From contig CAWBJQ010000003.1 of the NCBI GenBank assembly GCA_963789075.1, forward strand, positions 124,001 to 188,000: a DNA stretch of 64,000 nucleotides, written 5' to 3'. Both the position numbers and the translations under genes were made by a program. Positions 1 to 9,838 of this stretch are shown one piece after another; position 1 is the first letter of the stretch, and each line of letters begins with the position of its first letter. The notes below the pieces were generated by a model that was not told where the DNA came from, searched no databases, and saw nothing but the letters and a program-made list of their open reading frames with translations. The stretch is from DATATJ01 sp963789075. GTDB lineage: Bacteria; Acidobacteriota; Vicinamibacteria; Vicinamibacterales; CAVVIG01.

Positions 1-1
1 G

Positions 2-259
2 CGCTTCTTCCGCGAGGAAGCCTTCATGGAAGAGGCCAGCGCGCGGCGCGAGGCGGAGCGCGGCACGTTCGACCCCACATATCTCGTGTACAGCGTCGGC
101 AAGCTGATGCTGCTCAAGCTGCGGCAGGATTACAAGGCGCAGCAGGGCAAATCTTTTTCGCTGAAGTCGTTCCACGATACGCTGCTCGGGCAGGGCACCG
201 CGCCGTTCTGGCTGCATCGGCAGTTGATGCTTGGAGAAGAGGGCGATCTGCTCGAGTAG
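2..259 (+). CDS. DUF885 family protein, C-terminal fragment (gene runs off the left edge)
   Basis: The frame is open from the first bases to the TAG at 257-259, so this is the last ~85 residues of a gene that starts outside the window. The tail (FDPTYLVYSVGKLMLLKLR, then a Phe-His element and APFWLHRQL) matches the C-terminus of the DUF885 protein at 9838-11575, which has TYDPTYGGYFLGKMAALKLR and APWWAHRQLLL. DUF885 proteins are usually secreted, peptidase-like and carry a putative metal-binding HE..PGH motif; that part lies upstream of the window. The catalytic activity of the family is not well established, so I claim membership only. Confidence 0.8.
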   Translation, partial: RFFREEAFMEEASARREAERGTFDPTYLVYSVGKLMLLKLRQDYKAQQGKSFSLKSFHDTLLGQGTAPFWLHRQLMLGEEGDLLE

Positions 260-304
260 ATCAGGGATCAGGGATCGAGAAGCCGGGGATCAGAAGGACC
301 AGGA

Positions 305-679
305 ATGCCGCTGTACGAATATCAGTGCGATGCGTGTGGGCATCGCTTCGAGAAGATTCAGAAATATTCGGATCCGCTGGAGACGACGTGCCCGAAGTGC
401 GGGGGCGTCGTGCGCAAGCTGGTGTCGTCGCCTGCCATTCAGTTCAAGGGCAGCGGCTTCTACATCACCGACTACGCCAAGAAGGATTACGTCAGCGCAT
501 CGAAAGCGGATCATGACGGCGGGAAGGGCGACGGCCATTCCGGCAAGGGCGAGCATACCGAAAGCACGGCGAAGAGCGACAAGAGCGAGAAGTCCGCTTC
601 GTCTGGCGACGCGTCGTCGTCCAGCTCGCCCACGGTGACGCCCGCCGCGGCGCCAGCCAAATCCACGACGAGCGATTGA
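305..679 (+). CDS. FmdB-type zinc-ribbon protein
   Basis: A 124-residue protein that opens MPLYEYQCDACGHRFE and has a second cysteine pair in TTCPKCGGVVRKLVSSPAI, giving one CxxC...CxxC zinc ribbon in residues 1-45. This is the signature of the FmdB/CxxC_CxxC_SSSS family. The family's 'regulatory protein' label comes from an early association with formamidase genes, and no general function is proven. Residues after about 65 are a Lys/Ser/Ala-rich low-complexity tail, probably disordered, as in many homologues. It sits 45 bp after the DUF885 gene and converges on galU. An AGGA-like ribosome site lies just before the ATG. Confidence 0.85.
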   Translation: MPLYEYQCDACGHRFEKIQKYSDPLETTCPKCGGVVRKLVSSPAIQFKGSGFYITDYAKKDYVSASKADHDGGKGDGHSGKGEHTESTAKSDKSEKSASSGDASSSSSPTVTPAAAPAKSTTSD

Positions 680-694
680 CGCTCGGCTGACCTA

Positions 695-785
695 TCCGCC
701 GGAGCCTTGGCGGAGGTGGAAGCCTTCGCGCTACGAACAATCCTACGGCACCGGTGGGGCTGCCTGCCCCGCGTTCTTGGCGGGG
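695..785. terminator. Cluster of GC hairpins between convergent genes
   Basis: Three short perfect stems lie between the convergent ends of the FmdB-type gene and galU: TCCGCC/GGCGGA (695-714), GGGGC/GCCCC (756-770) and CCCCGC/GCGGGG (767-785). The last two overlap and would be mutually exclusive. No clear U-tract follows, so a bidirectional transcription stop is inference from position. The 13-mer gccttcgcgctac at 722-734 recurs in the inverted repeat at 11583-11637. Confidence 0.35.
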
Positions 786-825
786 TTCGCGGACAGGACC
801 CGCCAGGCGAATTTTGCAGCGCGTT

Positions 826-1725
826 CTAAATCTTGCCGGCCGGCGTGCGAATGTCGAGCGAGCGCAGGTAGGCCGAGAACTTCTCGGCGAGATCCGGCCT
901 CCGTAACGCAAAATAGACGACCGCTTTGAGGAACCCCAACTTGTTCCCCGTGTCGTGCCGGACGCCCTTCACCTCGCAGGCGTAGATCGGCCGCGACTTG
1001 AGCAGCTCGCGCAGCCCGTTGGTGAGCTGAATCTCGCCGGTGCGATCGCTTTTCGTTGCGGCGAGCGCGGGGAAGATGTCGGGCGTGAGGACGTAGCGCC
1101 CGATGATCGCGAGATCCGACGGTGCTTCGTCGATCGGCGGCTTTTCGACCAGGTCGCGGACCTCGTGGATGCCGTCGCCCAGATCCGCGCCCGGCTTGAC
1201 GTCGATGACGCCGTAGCTCGAGACCTCGTCGTGCGGGACGCGCTCGACGGCGAGGACCGGTCCGCCGACGCGCTCGTAGACGTCGATCAACTGCTTCATT
1301 GCCGGCGGGTCAGCGTCGATCACATCGTCGCCGAGGATCACAGCGAATGGCTCGTTGCCCACGAGCTCGCGTGCGACCAGCACGGCATGCCCGAGGCCGA
1401 GCGGCTCGCCCTGACGCACGTAGGCGAAGTTGATCAGGTTCGAGATCTTGCGCACTTCGGCGAGCTGAGCTCCCTTGCCGCGCGCTTCCAGGAACGATTC
1501 GAGCTCGACCGAGACGTCGAAGTGATCCTCGATCGCGTTTTTGCCGCGTCCAGTGACGAGGATGATGTTGGCGATGCCGGAGGCGACCGCTTCTTCGACG
1601 CCGTACTGAATGATCGGCTTGTCGACGAGCGGCAGCATTTCCTTCGGCTGCGCTTTGGTGGCGGGGAGGAACCGCGTGCCCAGACCGGCAGCGGGGAAAA
1701 CGGCTTTGCGAACCGGCGATGGCAC
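826..1725 (-). CDS. galU: UTP--glucose-1-phosphate uridylyltransferase
   Basis: Makes UDP-glucose from UTP and glucose-1-phosphate, the cytoplasmic entry to UDP-sugar, glycan and glycolipid synthesis. The nucleotidyltransferase signature AVFPAAGLGTRFLPATKA is near the N-terminus, followed by KEMLPLVDKPIIQY, VILGDDVID and VEKPP. From the GTG at 1725 the protein is 299 residues, the usual GalU length. The open frame continues upstream to 1935, but that would overlap the divergent serS and adds residues unlike the family, so I chose the GTG. The gene is divergent from serS with ~60 bp between starts. Confidence 0.93.
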   Translation of the reverse strand: MPSPVRKAVFPAAGLGTRFLPATKAQPKEMLPLVDKPIIQYGVEEAVASGIANIILVTGRGKNAIEDHFDVSVELESFLEARGKGAQLAEVRKISNLINFAYVRQGEPLGLGHAVLVARELVGNEPFAVILGDDVIDADPPAMKQLIDVYERVGGPVLAVERVPHDEVSSYGVIDVKPGADLGDGIHEVRDLVEKPPIDEAPSDLAIIGRYVLTPDIFPALAATKSDRTGEIQLTNGLRELLKSRPIYACEVKGVRHDTGNKLGFLKAVVYFALRRPDLAEKFSAYLRSLDIRTPAGKI

Positions 1726-1786
1726 GTTCGAATCGTAACAGAGGACCTGATCCGCGCGCGAATATAGAATGGATGGCTGAGGTAGC

Positions 1787-3089
1787 ATGCTCGATTCCGC
1801 ATACGTTCGCGACCACGTCGAGGATGTCCGCACTGGCTTGAGGAACCGCGGGCTCGACCCCGACAAGGCGCTCGAGGAGATTGCGACGCTGGAGACGGCG
1901 CGCCGCCGGATGATTCCGGAGCTGGAAGGCCTCAAGCGTCAGCAGAACACGTCAGGCGACGAGATCGCGCGCGCCAGGCGACAGGGGATCGACACGACGC
2001 CGGTGCAGGAGGCCAACCGGGCACGGGCGCAGCAGATCAAGCAGCTGAGCGTCCAGGTCGACGGGATCGAGTTGAAGCGCAACCATGCGCTGCTCGTGCT
2101 GCCGAACCTGCCGCACCCAAGTGTGCCGGTCGGGAAGAGCGCCGCCGACAACGTCGAAGTGCGCCGCGTCGGCGAGCCGCGCGTCTTCGATTTCGAGCCG
2201 CTGCCGCACTGGGACCTCGGCGCCGCGCTCGGCATTCTCGATTTCGAACGCGCGACGCGGATCGCCGGCGCGCGATTCTCGGTGCTGTCGGGCGCGGGCG
2301 CGCGACTGTCGCGCGCGCTGATCAATTTCATGCTCGATCTGCACACGCGCGAGCATCAGTATCGCGAAGTCGAACCGCCGTTTCTCGTCAACTCCGCTTC
2401 GCTCACCGGCACCGGCAACCTGCCGAAGTTCGAAGGCGATCTGTTCAAGATTGCCGGCGAGTGGGATTTGTATCTCGTCCCGACGGCGGAAGTGCCGCTC
2501 ACCAACCTGCACCGCGGCGAGATTCTCGACGGCCGCGAGCTGCCGATCCGCTACACCGCCTACACGCCCTGTTTTCGCAGCGAGGCCGGCTCGTACGGCC
2601 AGGACGTGCGCGGCCTGATCCGCCAGCACCAGTTCGACAAAGTGGAGCTCGTGAAGTTCACGCGCGCCCGAGCAGTCGTACGACGAGCTCGAAGCGCTGA
2701 CGGCGAACGCCGAGGAAGTGCTCAAGCGCCTCGAGCTGCCGTACCGGACGATGCTGTTGTGCACGGGCGACATGGGCTTCGCGTCGGCGAAGACCTACGA
2801 CATCGAAGTGTGGCTCCCGAGCCAGAAGACGTATCGCGAGATCTCGTCCTGCAGCAACACCGAAGCCTTCCAGGCGCGGCGCGCGAACATCAAGTACCGC
2901 GTCGGCGGGACCGGGAAAGCGGAACTGGTCCACACCTTGAATGGATCCGGCCTCGCCGTCGGCCGAACGCTCATCGCGATTCTCGAGAATTATCAGCAGA
3001 AGGATGGATCAGTGGTGATTCCGGCGGCGCTGCGGCCCTACATGGACGGCCGGGACGTGATCCGTTCGTCAAGCGTGTCAAGGGAATAG
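1787..3089 (+). CDS. serS: Seryl-tRNA synthetase (one apparent frameshift)
   Basis: Charges tRNA-Ser with serine; cytoplasmic and essential. The N-terminus (MLDSAYVRDHVEDVRTGL) starts the coiled-coil tRNA-binding arm. Class II motif 2 is seen in FRSEAGSYGQDVRGLIRQ and motif 3 in GSGLAVGRTLIAILENY. After the HQFDKVELVKFTR segment the frame shifts by one base near 2662-2668. The rest of the enzyme then continues in another frame to the TAG at 3087-3089. Removing one base restores a 433-residue protein, the normal length. A purine-rich GAGGTAG precedes the ATG. Since this enzyme is indispensable and no second copy is seen here, I read the shift as a sequencing error. Confidence 0.92.
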
Positions 3090-3182
3090 TCCAATAGTCC
3101 GCGGCCAGGCAGACAATAGATTTAGCGACAACTAAGGATTGACCGCGCCTTCGGGTACTTCTATGCTTCTTCTTCCCCTGTC

Positions 3183-5306
3183 ATGATCGGCCAAACGATC
3201 TCGCACTACGGTGTGCTCGAAGAGCTCGGCGCCGGCGGCATGGGCGTCGTCTACAAGGCCCAGGATCTGAAGCTCTCGCGATCGGTCGCGCTGAAATTCC
3301 TGCCAGCCGATCGGAACGACGATCGTCCTGCCGTCGAGCGATTCCTGCGCGAGGCGCGCACGGCGTCGGCGCTCAATCACCCGAACATCTGCACGATCTA
3401 CGAAATCGACGAGCACGACGGCGCGCAGTTCATCGCGATGGAGCTGCTCGAGGGGCAGACGCTCGATCGCCTGATCGGCGGCCGGCCGCTGCCGATCGGC
3501 ACGCTGCTCGATCTGGCGATTCAGATCGCCGACGGCTTGAGCGCCGCGCATGCGCAGGGGATTCTCCATCGCGACATCAAGCCGGCGAACATCTTCGTCA
3601 CGACGCGCGGCCAGGCCAAGATTCTCGACTTCGGCCTCGCGAAGACGGTCAGCCCCTCGCGACACGACAGCCTGATGACCGCGGCGGTCACCCGCTTCAC
3701 CGAAGATCTGTTGACCACGAAGCATGGCGTCACGCTCGGCACCGTGGCGTACATGTCGCCAGAGCAGGCGCGCGGCGAAGAGCTGGACGTCCGAACGGAT
3801 CTGTTCTCGTTCGGCGTCGTGCTCTACGAAATGGCCACGGGCGAGCGGACGTTCCAAGGCGCCACGACCGCGGTGATCTTCGACGCGATCCTGAACCGCG
3901 AACCACCGCCTCCGCGAGAGCTGAACGCCAACGTCCCCGCCGAGCTCGACGAAATCGTCGGCCGGGCGCTCGAGAAGGATCGCACGCACCGCTATCAAAC
4001 CGCGACGGATCTCCGCAACGATCTCGAGCAAATCAAACGTGAGCGCGACTTGAGCGCCAGCGGATCGCGCGCCGCGGCCACGAGCGGTTCTCGCAGGGTC
4101 TCGGCATCGGGCGCGGCGCGCACAGTCACCGCGACGCCGGCGCCCGCTCCCGCCGTCCCGCGACGCCTGCGCCGGCGAAGACGCGCCGAGCGCTTCTCGC
4201 GTCGGCGGCCGGCGTGGTCTGTTTGGGAGCGGCCGTCTTGTTCTTCGAAATGAAGCCGCGCCGAGCGGCGGAGATTCCGCCGGCGGCCCTGACGCTCGCG
4301 CCGGCCATTGCACCGGCCACCGTGCCGGCCACCGTGCCCGCACCCATCGCCGTCAGCGAACCACCGCCGCTGCCTGTCACACCGGCCGCGGTTTCGACGT
4401 CCCCCGCCGTCGTCCCAGCGGCGGCACCGGCAAGAGTCCCGGCGGCCTCGCCAGCCGCCACGGTTGTCGCCGCGTCGGCCGGACGTGCACCAGCGCCGCT
4501 CGTGCCGGCGGCCGAAGATGGCGTCTCAAAGCCGCCTCGCGCGGGGGCGGGCGCCAACGCCAACGCTGCGCGCACCGATGCGACAGCGGAAGCGATTCGG
4601 ATCGCGACCGCGAAAATGGACGCCAAGCTGTACGACCAGGCGCTGGCGGACTTGAAATCGGCTCTGTCCAGCAATCCCTCCTCGGCGAGCGCACCCGAAC
4701 GCGTACCTGCTGATTGGCAGCATCTACGAGCGTCAGCAGCGCGTCGAAGATGCGATGGCGAACTACGTCGAGCTGCGGAGCAAGTTCGGATCGACGCGGC
4801 AGAGTGCCGACGCCACGTTTCGGCTGGCCGAGCTCACGCTTCGCTCCAAGCGCGACGACCGCGAGCGCGCCGCGATCTCGCTCTTCGACGAGGTCGTGAA
4901 GCTTCAGCCTGCGAGCCCGCTGGCACCACGCGCGCTGGCGCGTAAGGCGGACCTCGAGGATCGGGCCAAGCTGCGAGTTCTCGACCCGCAACTCGCGACC
5001 TCTGTTCCAGCCTCGTTGATCTCCTACCGGATGGTCGTGGAGACTTATCCGGACTCCGAGGGCGCCGACGCTTCGTTCGCCAAGCTCGCGGACATGTACG
5101 AAGACATGAAGCGCTACGAGCTCGCGGCGCAGACCCTCGTGCAGCTCGCCACCCGCTTCCCCAGCAACGGCCACGATGCCGCGTGGCGAGCCGGCGAGAT
5201 CTACGAGAAGCGGCTCAAGAACGCGGACCAGGCGCGCGCGGCATTCGCGCTCGTGCCGCAGCGGTCGGACCACTACAAGGACGCCCAGAAGAAATCCCAG
5301 CGCTGA
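3183..5306 (+). CDS. Membrane serine/threonine protein kinase with periplasmic TPR region (two apparent frameshifts)
   Basis: Residues 1-~275 form a Hanks-type kinase: Gly loop GAGGMGVVYK, catalytic HRDIKPAN at ~129, DFG at ~149 and an SPEQARGEE activation segment. A Pro/Ala-rich linker follows. Then comes one membrane helix (LLASAAGVVCLGAAVLFF), read in another frame from about 4150. After a second Pro/Ala stretch there is a TPR-like region, whose frame returns near 4680 (HPNAYLLIGSIYERQQRVED) and runs to 5306. The two shifts cancel, consistent with one lost and one gained base. The intact paralogue at 52102-54024 has the same order of domains, which supports reading this as one gene. Likely role: sensing envelope cues through the TPR part and phosphorylating cytoplasmic targets; substrates unknown. 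Confidence 0.85.
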
Positions 5307-5308
5307 CA

Positions 5309-5314
5309 TATAAT
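5309..5314 (+). promoter_or_regulatory. Candidate -10 element for the STAS gene
   Basis: A perfect TATAAT lies just after the kinase stop codon and 67 bp before the STAS start at 5381. No convincing -35 box is seen at the usual distance. It may give the partner-switching genes their own transcript, separate from the kinase; this is inference from sequence and position. Confidence 0.3.
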
Positions 5315-5380
5315 GCGGCACCTCGGCGTCTGCGTGTCTGACTCCGCGGCGTCCAACGCGCATCCTGCGGGAGAATTGGC

Positions 5381-5719
5381 ATGCAGATCACACAGCGAGC
5401 TGTCGGTGACGTCATGATTGTGACGGTCACTCACGACATCACCTTGAACGCCGGCGGCGATGTCATGCTCAAGGACAAGGTGCGCAGCCTGTTGGAACAA
5501 GGGCACAAGAAACTCGTGCTCGATCTCGGCGGCGTCTCGTACGTCGACAGCGCCGGGCTGGGCGAGCTCGTTCAGGCATATGCCACCACGAAGAACAAAG
5601 GCGGCTCGCTGAAGCTCCTCGGCGTGACCAAGCGCCTCAAAGATTTGCTCACCATCACCAAGCTCGTGACGGTCTTCGACACATACGACACCGAAGCCGC
5701 CGCGATCGCGAGCTTCTGA
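5381..5719 (+). CDS. STAS-domain anti-sigma factor antagonist (SpoIIAA/RsbV type)
   Basis: A 112-residue single STAS domain. The motif VLDLGGVSYVDSAGLGELV holds the conserved serine (in DSAGLG) that an anti-sigma kinase phosphorylates in SpoIIAA/RsbV proteins. The dephosphorylated form binds the anti-sigma factor and frees the sigma factor. It lies 13 bp before an FHA-GAF-SpoIIE phosphatase gene on the same strand and close to an RsbW-like kinase and a second STAS gene on the other strand. Together they form a complete partner-switching set. Which sigma factor or other output is controlled cannot be told from this window. Confidence 0.88.
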   Translation: MQITQRAVGDVMIVTVTHDITLNAGGDVMLKDKVRSLLEQGHKKLVLDLGGVSYVDSAGLGELVQAYATTKNKGGSLKLLGVTKRLKDLLTITKLVTVFDTYDTEAAAIASF

Positions 5720-5732
5720 TCGACAGGACGCG

Positions 5733-7365
5733 GTGACCGCCGACGCCTCGCCTCGGCTCCTCGTCACCGACGTGCTCGGTCGACGGCTCGTGCCCATCGA
5801 CAAGCCGGTCGTAACCCTCGGCCGCCGGAGCGAAACCGACGTCCGCATCCCGGGCGCCGGCATCTCGCGAGTACACGCCGAGATCGTGTGCGACGAGGGT
5901 GTCTGCCGTCTGCGCGACCGCGCATCGACATACGGCACGTTCGTCAACGGCGAACGCGTGTCCGAGCGCGTCCTCGCGCACGGCGATCAAATTCGCCTGG
6001 GCCAGTCGGACGACACCAAAATCGTCTTCGTCGTCGGTGACGACGCGCCCGTCGGTCGAACGCAGCGCCGCCGCCGCCGCCAGCGAGCTCCGGCACATGG
6101 CGAGCCTCCTCGAAGGTTTGCGCGCGCTGGGGTCGGGACGGGTCCTCGAGGACGTGCTGGCGCTCGTGCTCGATTCCGCGATCGATGTGACCGGCGCCGA
6201 GCGCGGTTTCATCATGCTCGTCAACGATGCCGGAGAGCTCGAATTCAAGCTGGCGCGAGGGTACGGGCGTCTGACGCTGCCGGGCCGGACGTTCGCCACC
6301 AGCCGCAAGATTCCCGAGACCGTCTTCGCCACCGGTCGCGACGCCATCGTCGAGGATCTGCTCGACGAGGGGTTGGCCGCGCTGCACAGCGGCACCGTGG
6401 CCCTCGGCATCCGCTGCGTCCTCTGCACGCCGCTGCGCCTCGTGCGGTATGTGGAGCGCATCGACGAACCGATCGACGACAAGATCATCGGCGTGCTGTA
6501 CCTCGATAGCCGCGAACGGGGCGCGCTCAGGTCGGAGTCGACCCGCGCTGCACTGGACACGCTCGGAACGGAAGCGGCAGTCGCCATCCAGAACGCGCAT
6601 CTCTACCGCCAGGCGCTCGATCGGGCGAAGTACGAGCAGGAGCTGAAGGTGGCGGCGGGTATTCAACAGGCGCTGCTGCCGGCGTCGGGGCGCGCCGGCG
6701 CGTTCTTCACGACAGCGGGCGCCTCGGTGCCGTGCCGCGCCGTCGGCGGCGATTTTTTCGACTACGTGGATCTCGCCGGTGGGCAGTTCGGTTTCATTCT
6801 CGGGGACGTCGCTGGAAAAGGCTCGCCCGCGGCGCTTCTGGCGGCGGCGTTGCTCGGCATGTTCAGCGCCGAATCGGTCTATCACACGAGCGCGTCAGCG
6901 CTGATTACGCGGCTCAACAGCGGCCTCGTGCGGCGCGCCATCGAAGCGCGTTTTCTCACCTCCTTCTATGGCCTGATCGGGCGCGACGGATCGCTGACCT
7001 ACTCGAACGCGGGCCACAACCCGCCGATCCTCGTCACCGCCGACGGCGTGCGGCGGCTCGAGACCGGCGGCGTCGTGCTGGGCCTTTTCGACCACGCTAC
7101 TTTCGACGAAGAGACGGTCGCGCTCCGCCCGGGCGATGCGATCGTCCTCTTCAGCGATGGCGTCACCGAAGCGTTCAACGCGGCGGGCGAAGACTTCGGC
7201 GACGAGCGTCTGCTCGCCGGGATCGAAGCGCACCGCAGCAAATCGCCGCAGGCGCTCCTCGATGCGCTGCTCGGGGAAGTGAGGGCGTTTTGCGGCGACG
7301 CGCCGCAAAGCGACGACATCACGATGATAGTGGTCCGCTTCGACGGCGAACCCACCCCGTCCTGA
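5733..7365 (+). CDS. FHA-GAF-SpoIIE/PP2C phosphatase (RsbU-like; one apparent frameshift)
   Basis: The gene starts at a GTG 13 bp after the STAS gene. Residues ~20-105 are an FHA phosphothreonine-binding domain (TLGRRSETDVRI, SRVHAEIV, STYGTFVNGERV). The frame shifts by one base near 6054-6070, and the next frame encodes a GAF sensor (ITGA-like segment VTGAERGFIMLV) and then a SpoIIE/PP2C phosphatase. Phosphatase motifs are AVGGDFFDYVDL, FILGDVAGKG, YSNAGHNPPIL and LFSDGVTEA. Removing one base gives ~543 residues. By family knowledge it would dephosphorylate the neighbouring STAS protein. The FHA domain could tether it to a protein phosphorylated by the upstream Ser/Thr kinase; that link is inference. 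Confidence 0.87.
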
Positions 7366-7400
7366 CACGCCGAAGCGCATCGCGCGAAGGCGGCCGGCCT

Positions 7401-7500
7401 GACGATGGCGGCTCGCGAAGCGAAATATCGTCTCGCCACATGGGCCAGTTGTGGCCGCGACCGTCACCCGGCGAAAGCCTGACTAAAGCCAGGCTTCAGC
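7401..7500. repeat. Dispersed intergenic repeat, copy A
   Basis: A 28-base core at 7410-7437 (ggctcgcgaagcga, one variable base, then tatcgtctcgcc) recurs at 19323-19350 with one mismatch. Weaker similarity continues for about 60 bases (a gggccag word, a cgaaag word, then ctaaagcc). The core can fold (GCGARA/TCTCGC around TATCG), and a second stem AAGCCTG/CAGGCTT lies near 7480-7495. Here it separates the 3' ends of two convergent genes. No ORF is seen in it. Confidence 0.55.
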
Positions 7501-7515
7501 CGGACCGTCCAGCGA

Positions 7516-7926
7516 TCAACGGCGGAAATCGAGCGTGACGATGTTCCGTCCGTCTTCACGGCGATATTCGAAGACGTCGGCAAACGCCCGCATCAGATGA
7601 ATACCCAACCCCCCGACAGGAACATCCTCAAGGGTGGTGGGAACGGCAGGCGCCGGCTGACGCAGCGGGTTGAACTCGCGGCCACCGTCTGTGACCACGG
7701 CGCGGATCCCGTCGTCCAGCCTCTCCAACGAGATCGTGATCGTGCCGCGCGATCCGTCTTCGTAACCGTATCGGATGATGTTGGAGACGGCCTCGTCCAG
7801 ACACAGATCGATGTGGTACGTGAACGCGTCGTCGACGCCCGCTTCGCTGCCATAGGCTCGGATCCACTCCGACAAACACCGCAGTTCGGAGAGGTCGTTC
7901 GAGAAGCGGCGCGTCTGCACCGGCAT
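7516..7926 (-). CDS. Anti-sigma regulatory factor, RsbW-like histidine-kinase-type ATPase
   Basis: A 136-residue GHKL/HATPase_c domain protein. The N box is visible as LDEAVSNIIRYGYED and the G box as GGLGIHLMRAFAD, the standard ATP-binding elements of RsbW/SpoIIAB. The family phosphorylates STAS antagonists on serine and sequesters a sigma factor when the antagonist is phosphorylated. It follows the STAS gene at 7929-8288 by 2 bp on the same strand, so the two are surely cotranscribed. It converges on the phosphatase gene. Confidence 0.88.
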   Translation of the reverse strand: MPVQTRRFSNDLSELRCLSEWIRAYGSEAGVDDAFTYHIDLCLDEAVSNIIRYGYEDGSRGTITISLERLDDGIRAVVTDGGREFNPLRQPAPAVPTTLEDVPVGGLGIHLMRAFADVFEYRREDGRNIVTLDFRR

Positions 7927-7928
7927 GC

Positions 7929-8288
7929 CTATCCGAAGGCCGCCGGCCGCGCTTTTGCCGCCACCCGCGCCTCGTCGAGATCCACGTAGGTCAGAATGAT
8001 CTGATCGATGCGTGTCGAGGCGAGTACCTGTCTCACAGAAGGTTGGGGGTTGAAGAGCACCATGTTGCCCTCGCGCCGATGGACCGCTTTCGCGTTGCGC
8101 ACGAGCGTGGCCAGCCCGAGAGAGGCCATGAAGTCGACTGCCGTGAGATCGACGACGATGAACGCCTGACGAGTGGCCGTCAGCGCGGTGAACTGCAGGT
8201 CGATAGACGCAGCGCCTTCAAGATCCATGCGACCGGTCAGTTTAATCATGCGGACGCCGTCCGGAAGGTCTGCGCAGGTCAATTCCAT
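7929..8288 (-). CDS. STAS-domain anti-sigma factor antagonist, second copy
   Basis: A 119-residue STAS protein. The conserved segment VVDLTAVDFMASLGLATLV has the phosphorylatable serine in MASLGL. It is the first gene of a two-gene unit with the RsbW-like kinase, a classic antagonist/anti-sigma pairing. With the STAS protein at 5381 the module has two antagonists for one visible kinase. They may respond to different phosphatases or signals; that is inference. Confidence 0.87.
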   Translation of the reverse strand: MELTCADLPDGVRMIKLTGRMDLEGAASIDLQFTALTATRQAFIVVDLTAVDFMASLGLATLVRNAKAVHRREGNMVLFNPQPSVRQVLASTRIDQIILTYVDLDEARVAAKARPAAFG

Positions 8289-8452
8289 TGTCGCTCCTCA
8301 GCGTCCAAAACTGTAGCGCGGCTCCCGTGACGTCCGTGTAAACTCGGCACCGGCGGCTCCGAACTGGTCTCGGCTGGTTGCCGCATGGCCGAGTGCGCCT
8401 GCGCATTCTCCCATGACATCAGGCGCCCGGGTGCGGTAGGCTCCGCCACACC

Positions 8453-9838
8453 GTGACTGTGCTCGCCGAGTGCGACGTTCCCCTGATCCGCGGCATCGGC
8501 GTGCGGAGCGCGACGCTGATGGTCATCACCAGCGTGATCGGATCGGCGATCTTTCTGACGCCGGGGTCGATGGCGGCGACGCTGCCGTCCGAGTCGCTGT
8601 TGCTCCTTGCCTGGGGAGCGGGCGGCATCATCGCACTCTGCGGCGGGCTGACGTACGCCGAAATGGGCGCGATGTATCCACGATCGGGCGGCCTCTACGT
8701 GTTTCTCGAGGAAGCCTATGGCCCGCTTGTCGCGTTCCTGTTCGGATGGACGTGCATGCTCGTCATCCTCACCGGAGGCGTCGCGACCGTGGCGGTCGGC
8801 TTCGCGAAGTATTTCAGCTATTTCGTCCCAGCGCTTTCGACAACCAACGACATCGTCGTGCTGACGATGCCGTGGGGAAGGTGGTCGATCTCGGCCGGAC
8901 AGATTGTCGCGGCCGTGTCGATCCTGGCGCTCGGCGGTGTGAACTATTTCGGCGTCCGCAGCGGCAACCGTCTGCAGGTCGTGCTGACGGTGTTGAAGGT
9001 CGCGGCCCTCGCGGCGCTGCCGATCGTCGCGATTGCCCTGCATCCGGTGACGCCCTCCTTCACGCCGCTGGTGCCGCCTATCGCCAGGCCGGCAGCCGCC
9101 TTCGGCATCATCATGATCGCCGTGATGTGGGCGTACGAAGGGTGGTACTACCTGCCGTTTTGCGCCGGCGAAATCGCGGATGCACGGCGGGCCGTTCCGA
9201 CGGCGCTCGTGCTCGGTATTCTGTCGCTGATCGCGATTTATGTCGCGGTCAACGTCGCCTACATGCTGGCGCTGCCGCTCTCTGAAATTCAGGGCGTCGA
9301 GCGCATCGCCGAGAAAGCCGTCACGGCGCTGCTGGGGCGAGGCGGCGGCGCTCTCGTGGCAGCGACCGTGGTCGTCTCGACCTTGGGATGCAATGCGGCG
9401 GCTGTCATCAGCATGTCGCGGGCGTGCTATGCCATGGCTTGCGATGGGTTGTTCTTCAAATCAGCAGCGTCGGTTCATCCCGAACATCACACCCCGCATG
9501 TGGCGATCGCGATGACGTGCGCATGGTCCGCGTTGTTGGCGCTCACCGGCACCTACGAGCAGCTGTTCACCCGGGTGACGTTCGCGTCTGTCGCCTTCGG
9601 CGTGCTCGGCGGCGTCGCGATTTTTCGTCTGCGCCGCATCGCGCCAGGCGTCGAACGTCCGTACCGCGCCTGGGGTTACCCGCTGGTGCCGGCGGTGTTC
9701 GTCCTCGGACTCGGCGCGCTCGTCGTCAACACGGCGATCGAGAAGCCGACTGAATCGCTGATCGGCACACTCATCGTCGCGCTTGGCGTGCCGGCGTTCT
9801 GGTATTGGCGTTCGAACGAAGCGAAGGAGCGTTCGTGA
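8453..9838 (+). CDS. APC-superfamily amino acid permease
   Basis: A 461-residue inner-membrane protein with about 12 hydrophobic segments. The first helix carries the APC-type unwound motif in VITSVIGSAIFLTPGSMAA, and YAEMGAMYPRSGGLYVFL is typical of the LAT/CAT-like branch. Likely proton-coupled uptake or exchange of amino acids; the substrate cannot be assigned. The start is a GTG at 8453. The TGA stop overlaps the ATG of the next gene (TGATG), so it is translationally coupled to a secreted DUF885 protein. That suggests import of amino acids released by peptide breakdown. Confidence 0.85.
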   Translation: MTVLAECDVPLIRGIGVRSATLMVITSVIGSAIFLTPGSMAATLPSESLLLLAWGAGGIIALCGGLTYAEMGAMYPRSGGLYVFLEEAYGPLVAFLFGWTCMLVILTGGVATVAVGFAKYFSYFVPALSTTNDIVVLTMPWGRWSISAGQIVAAVSILALGGVNYFGVRSGNRLQVVLTVLKVAALAALPIVAIALHPVTPSFTPLVPPIARPAAAFGIIMIAVMWAYEGWYYLPFCAGEIADARRAVPTALVLGILSLIAIYVAVNVAYMLALPLSEIQGVERIAEKAVTALLGRGGGALVAATVVVSTLGCNAAAVISMSRACYAMACDGLFFKSAASVHPEHHTPHVAIAMTCAWSALLALTGTYEQLFTRVTFASVAFGVLGGVAIFRLRRIAPGVERPYRAWGYPLVPAVFVLGLGALVVNTAIEKPTESLIGTLIVALGVPAFWYWRSNEAKERS

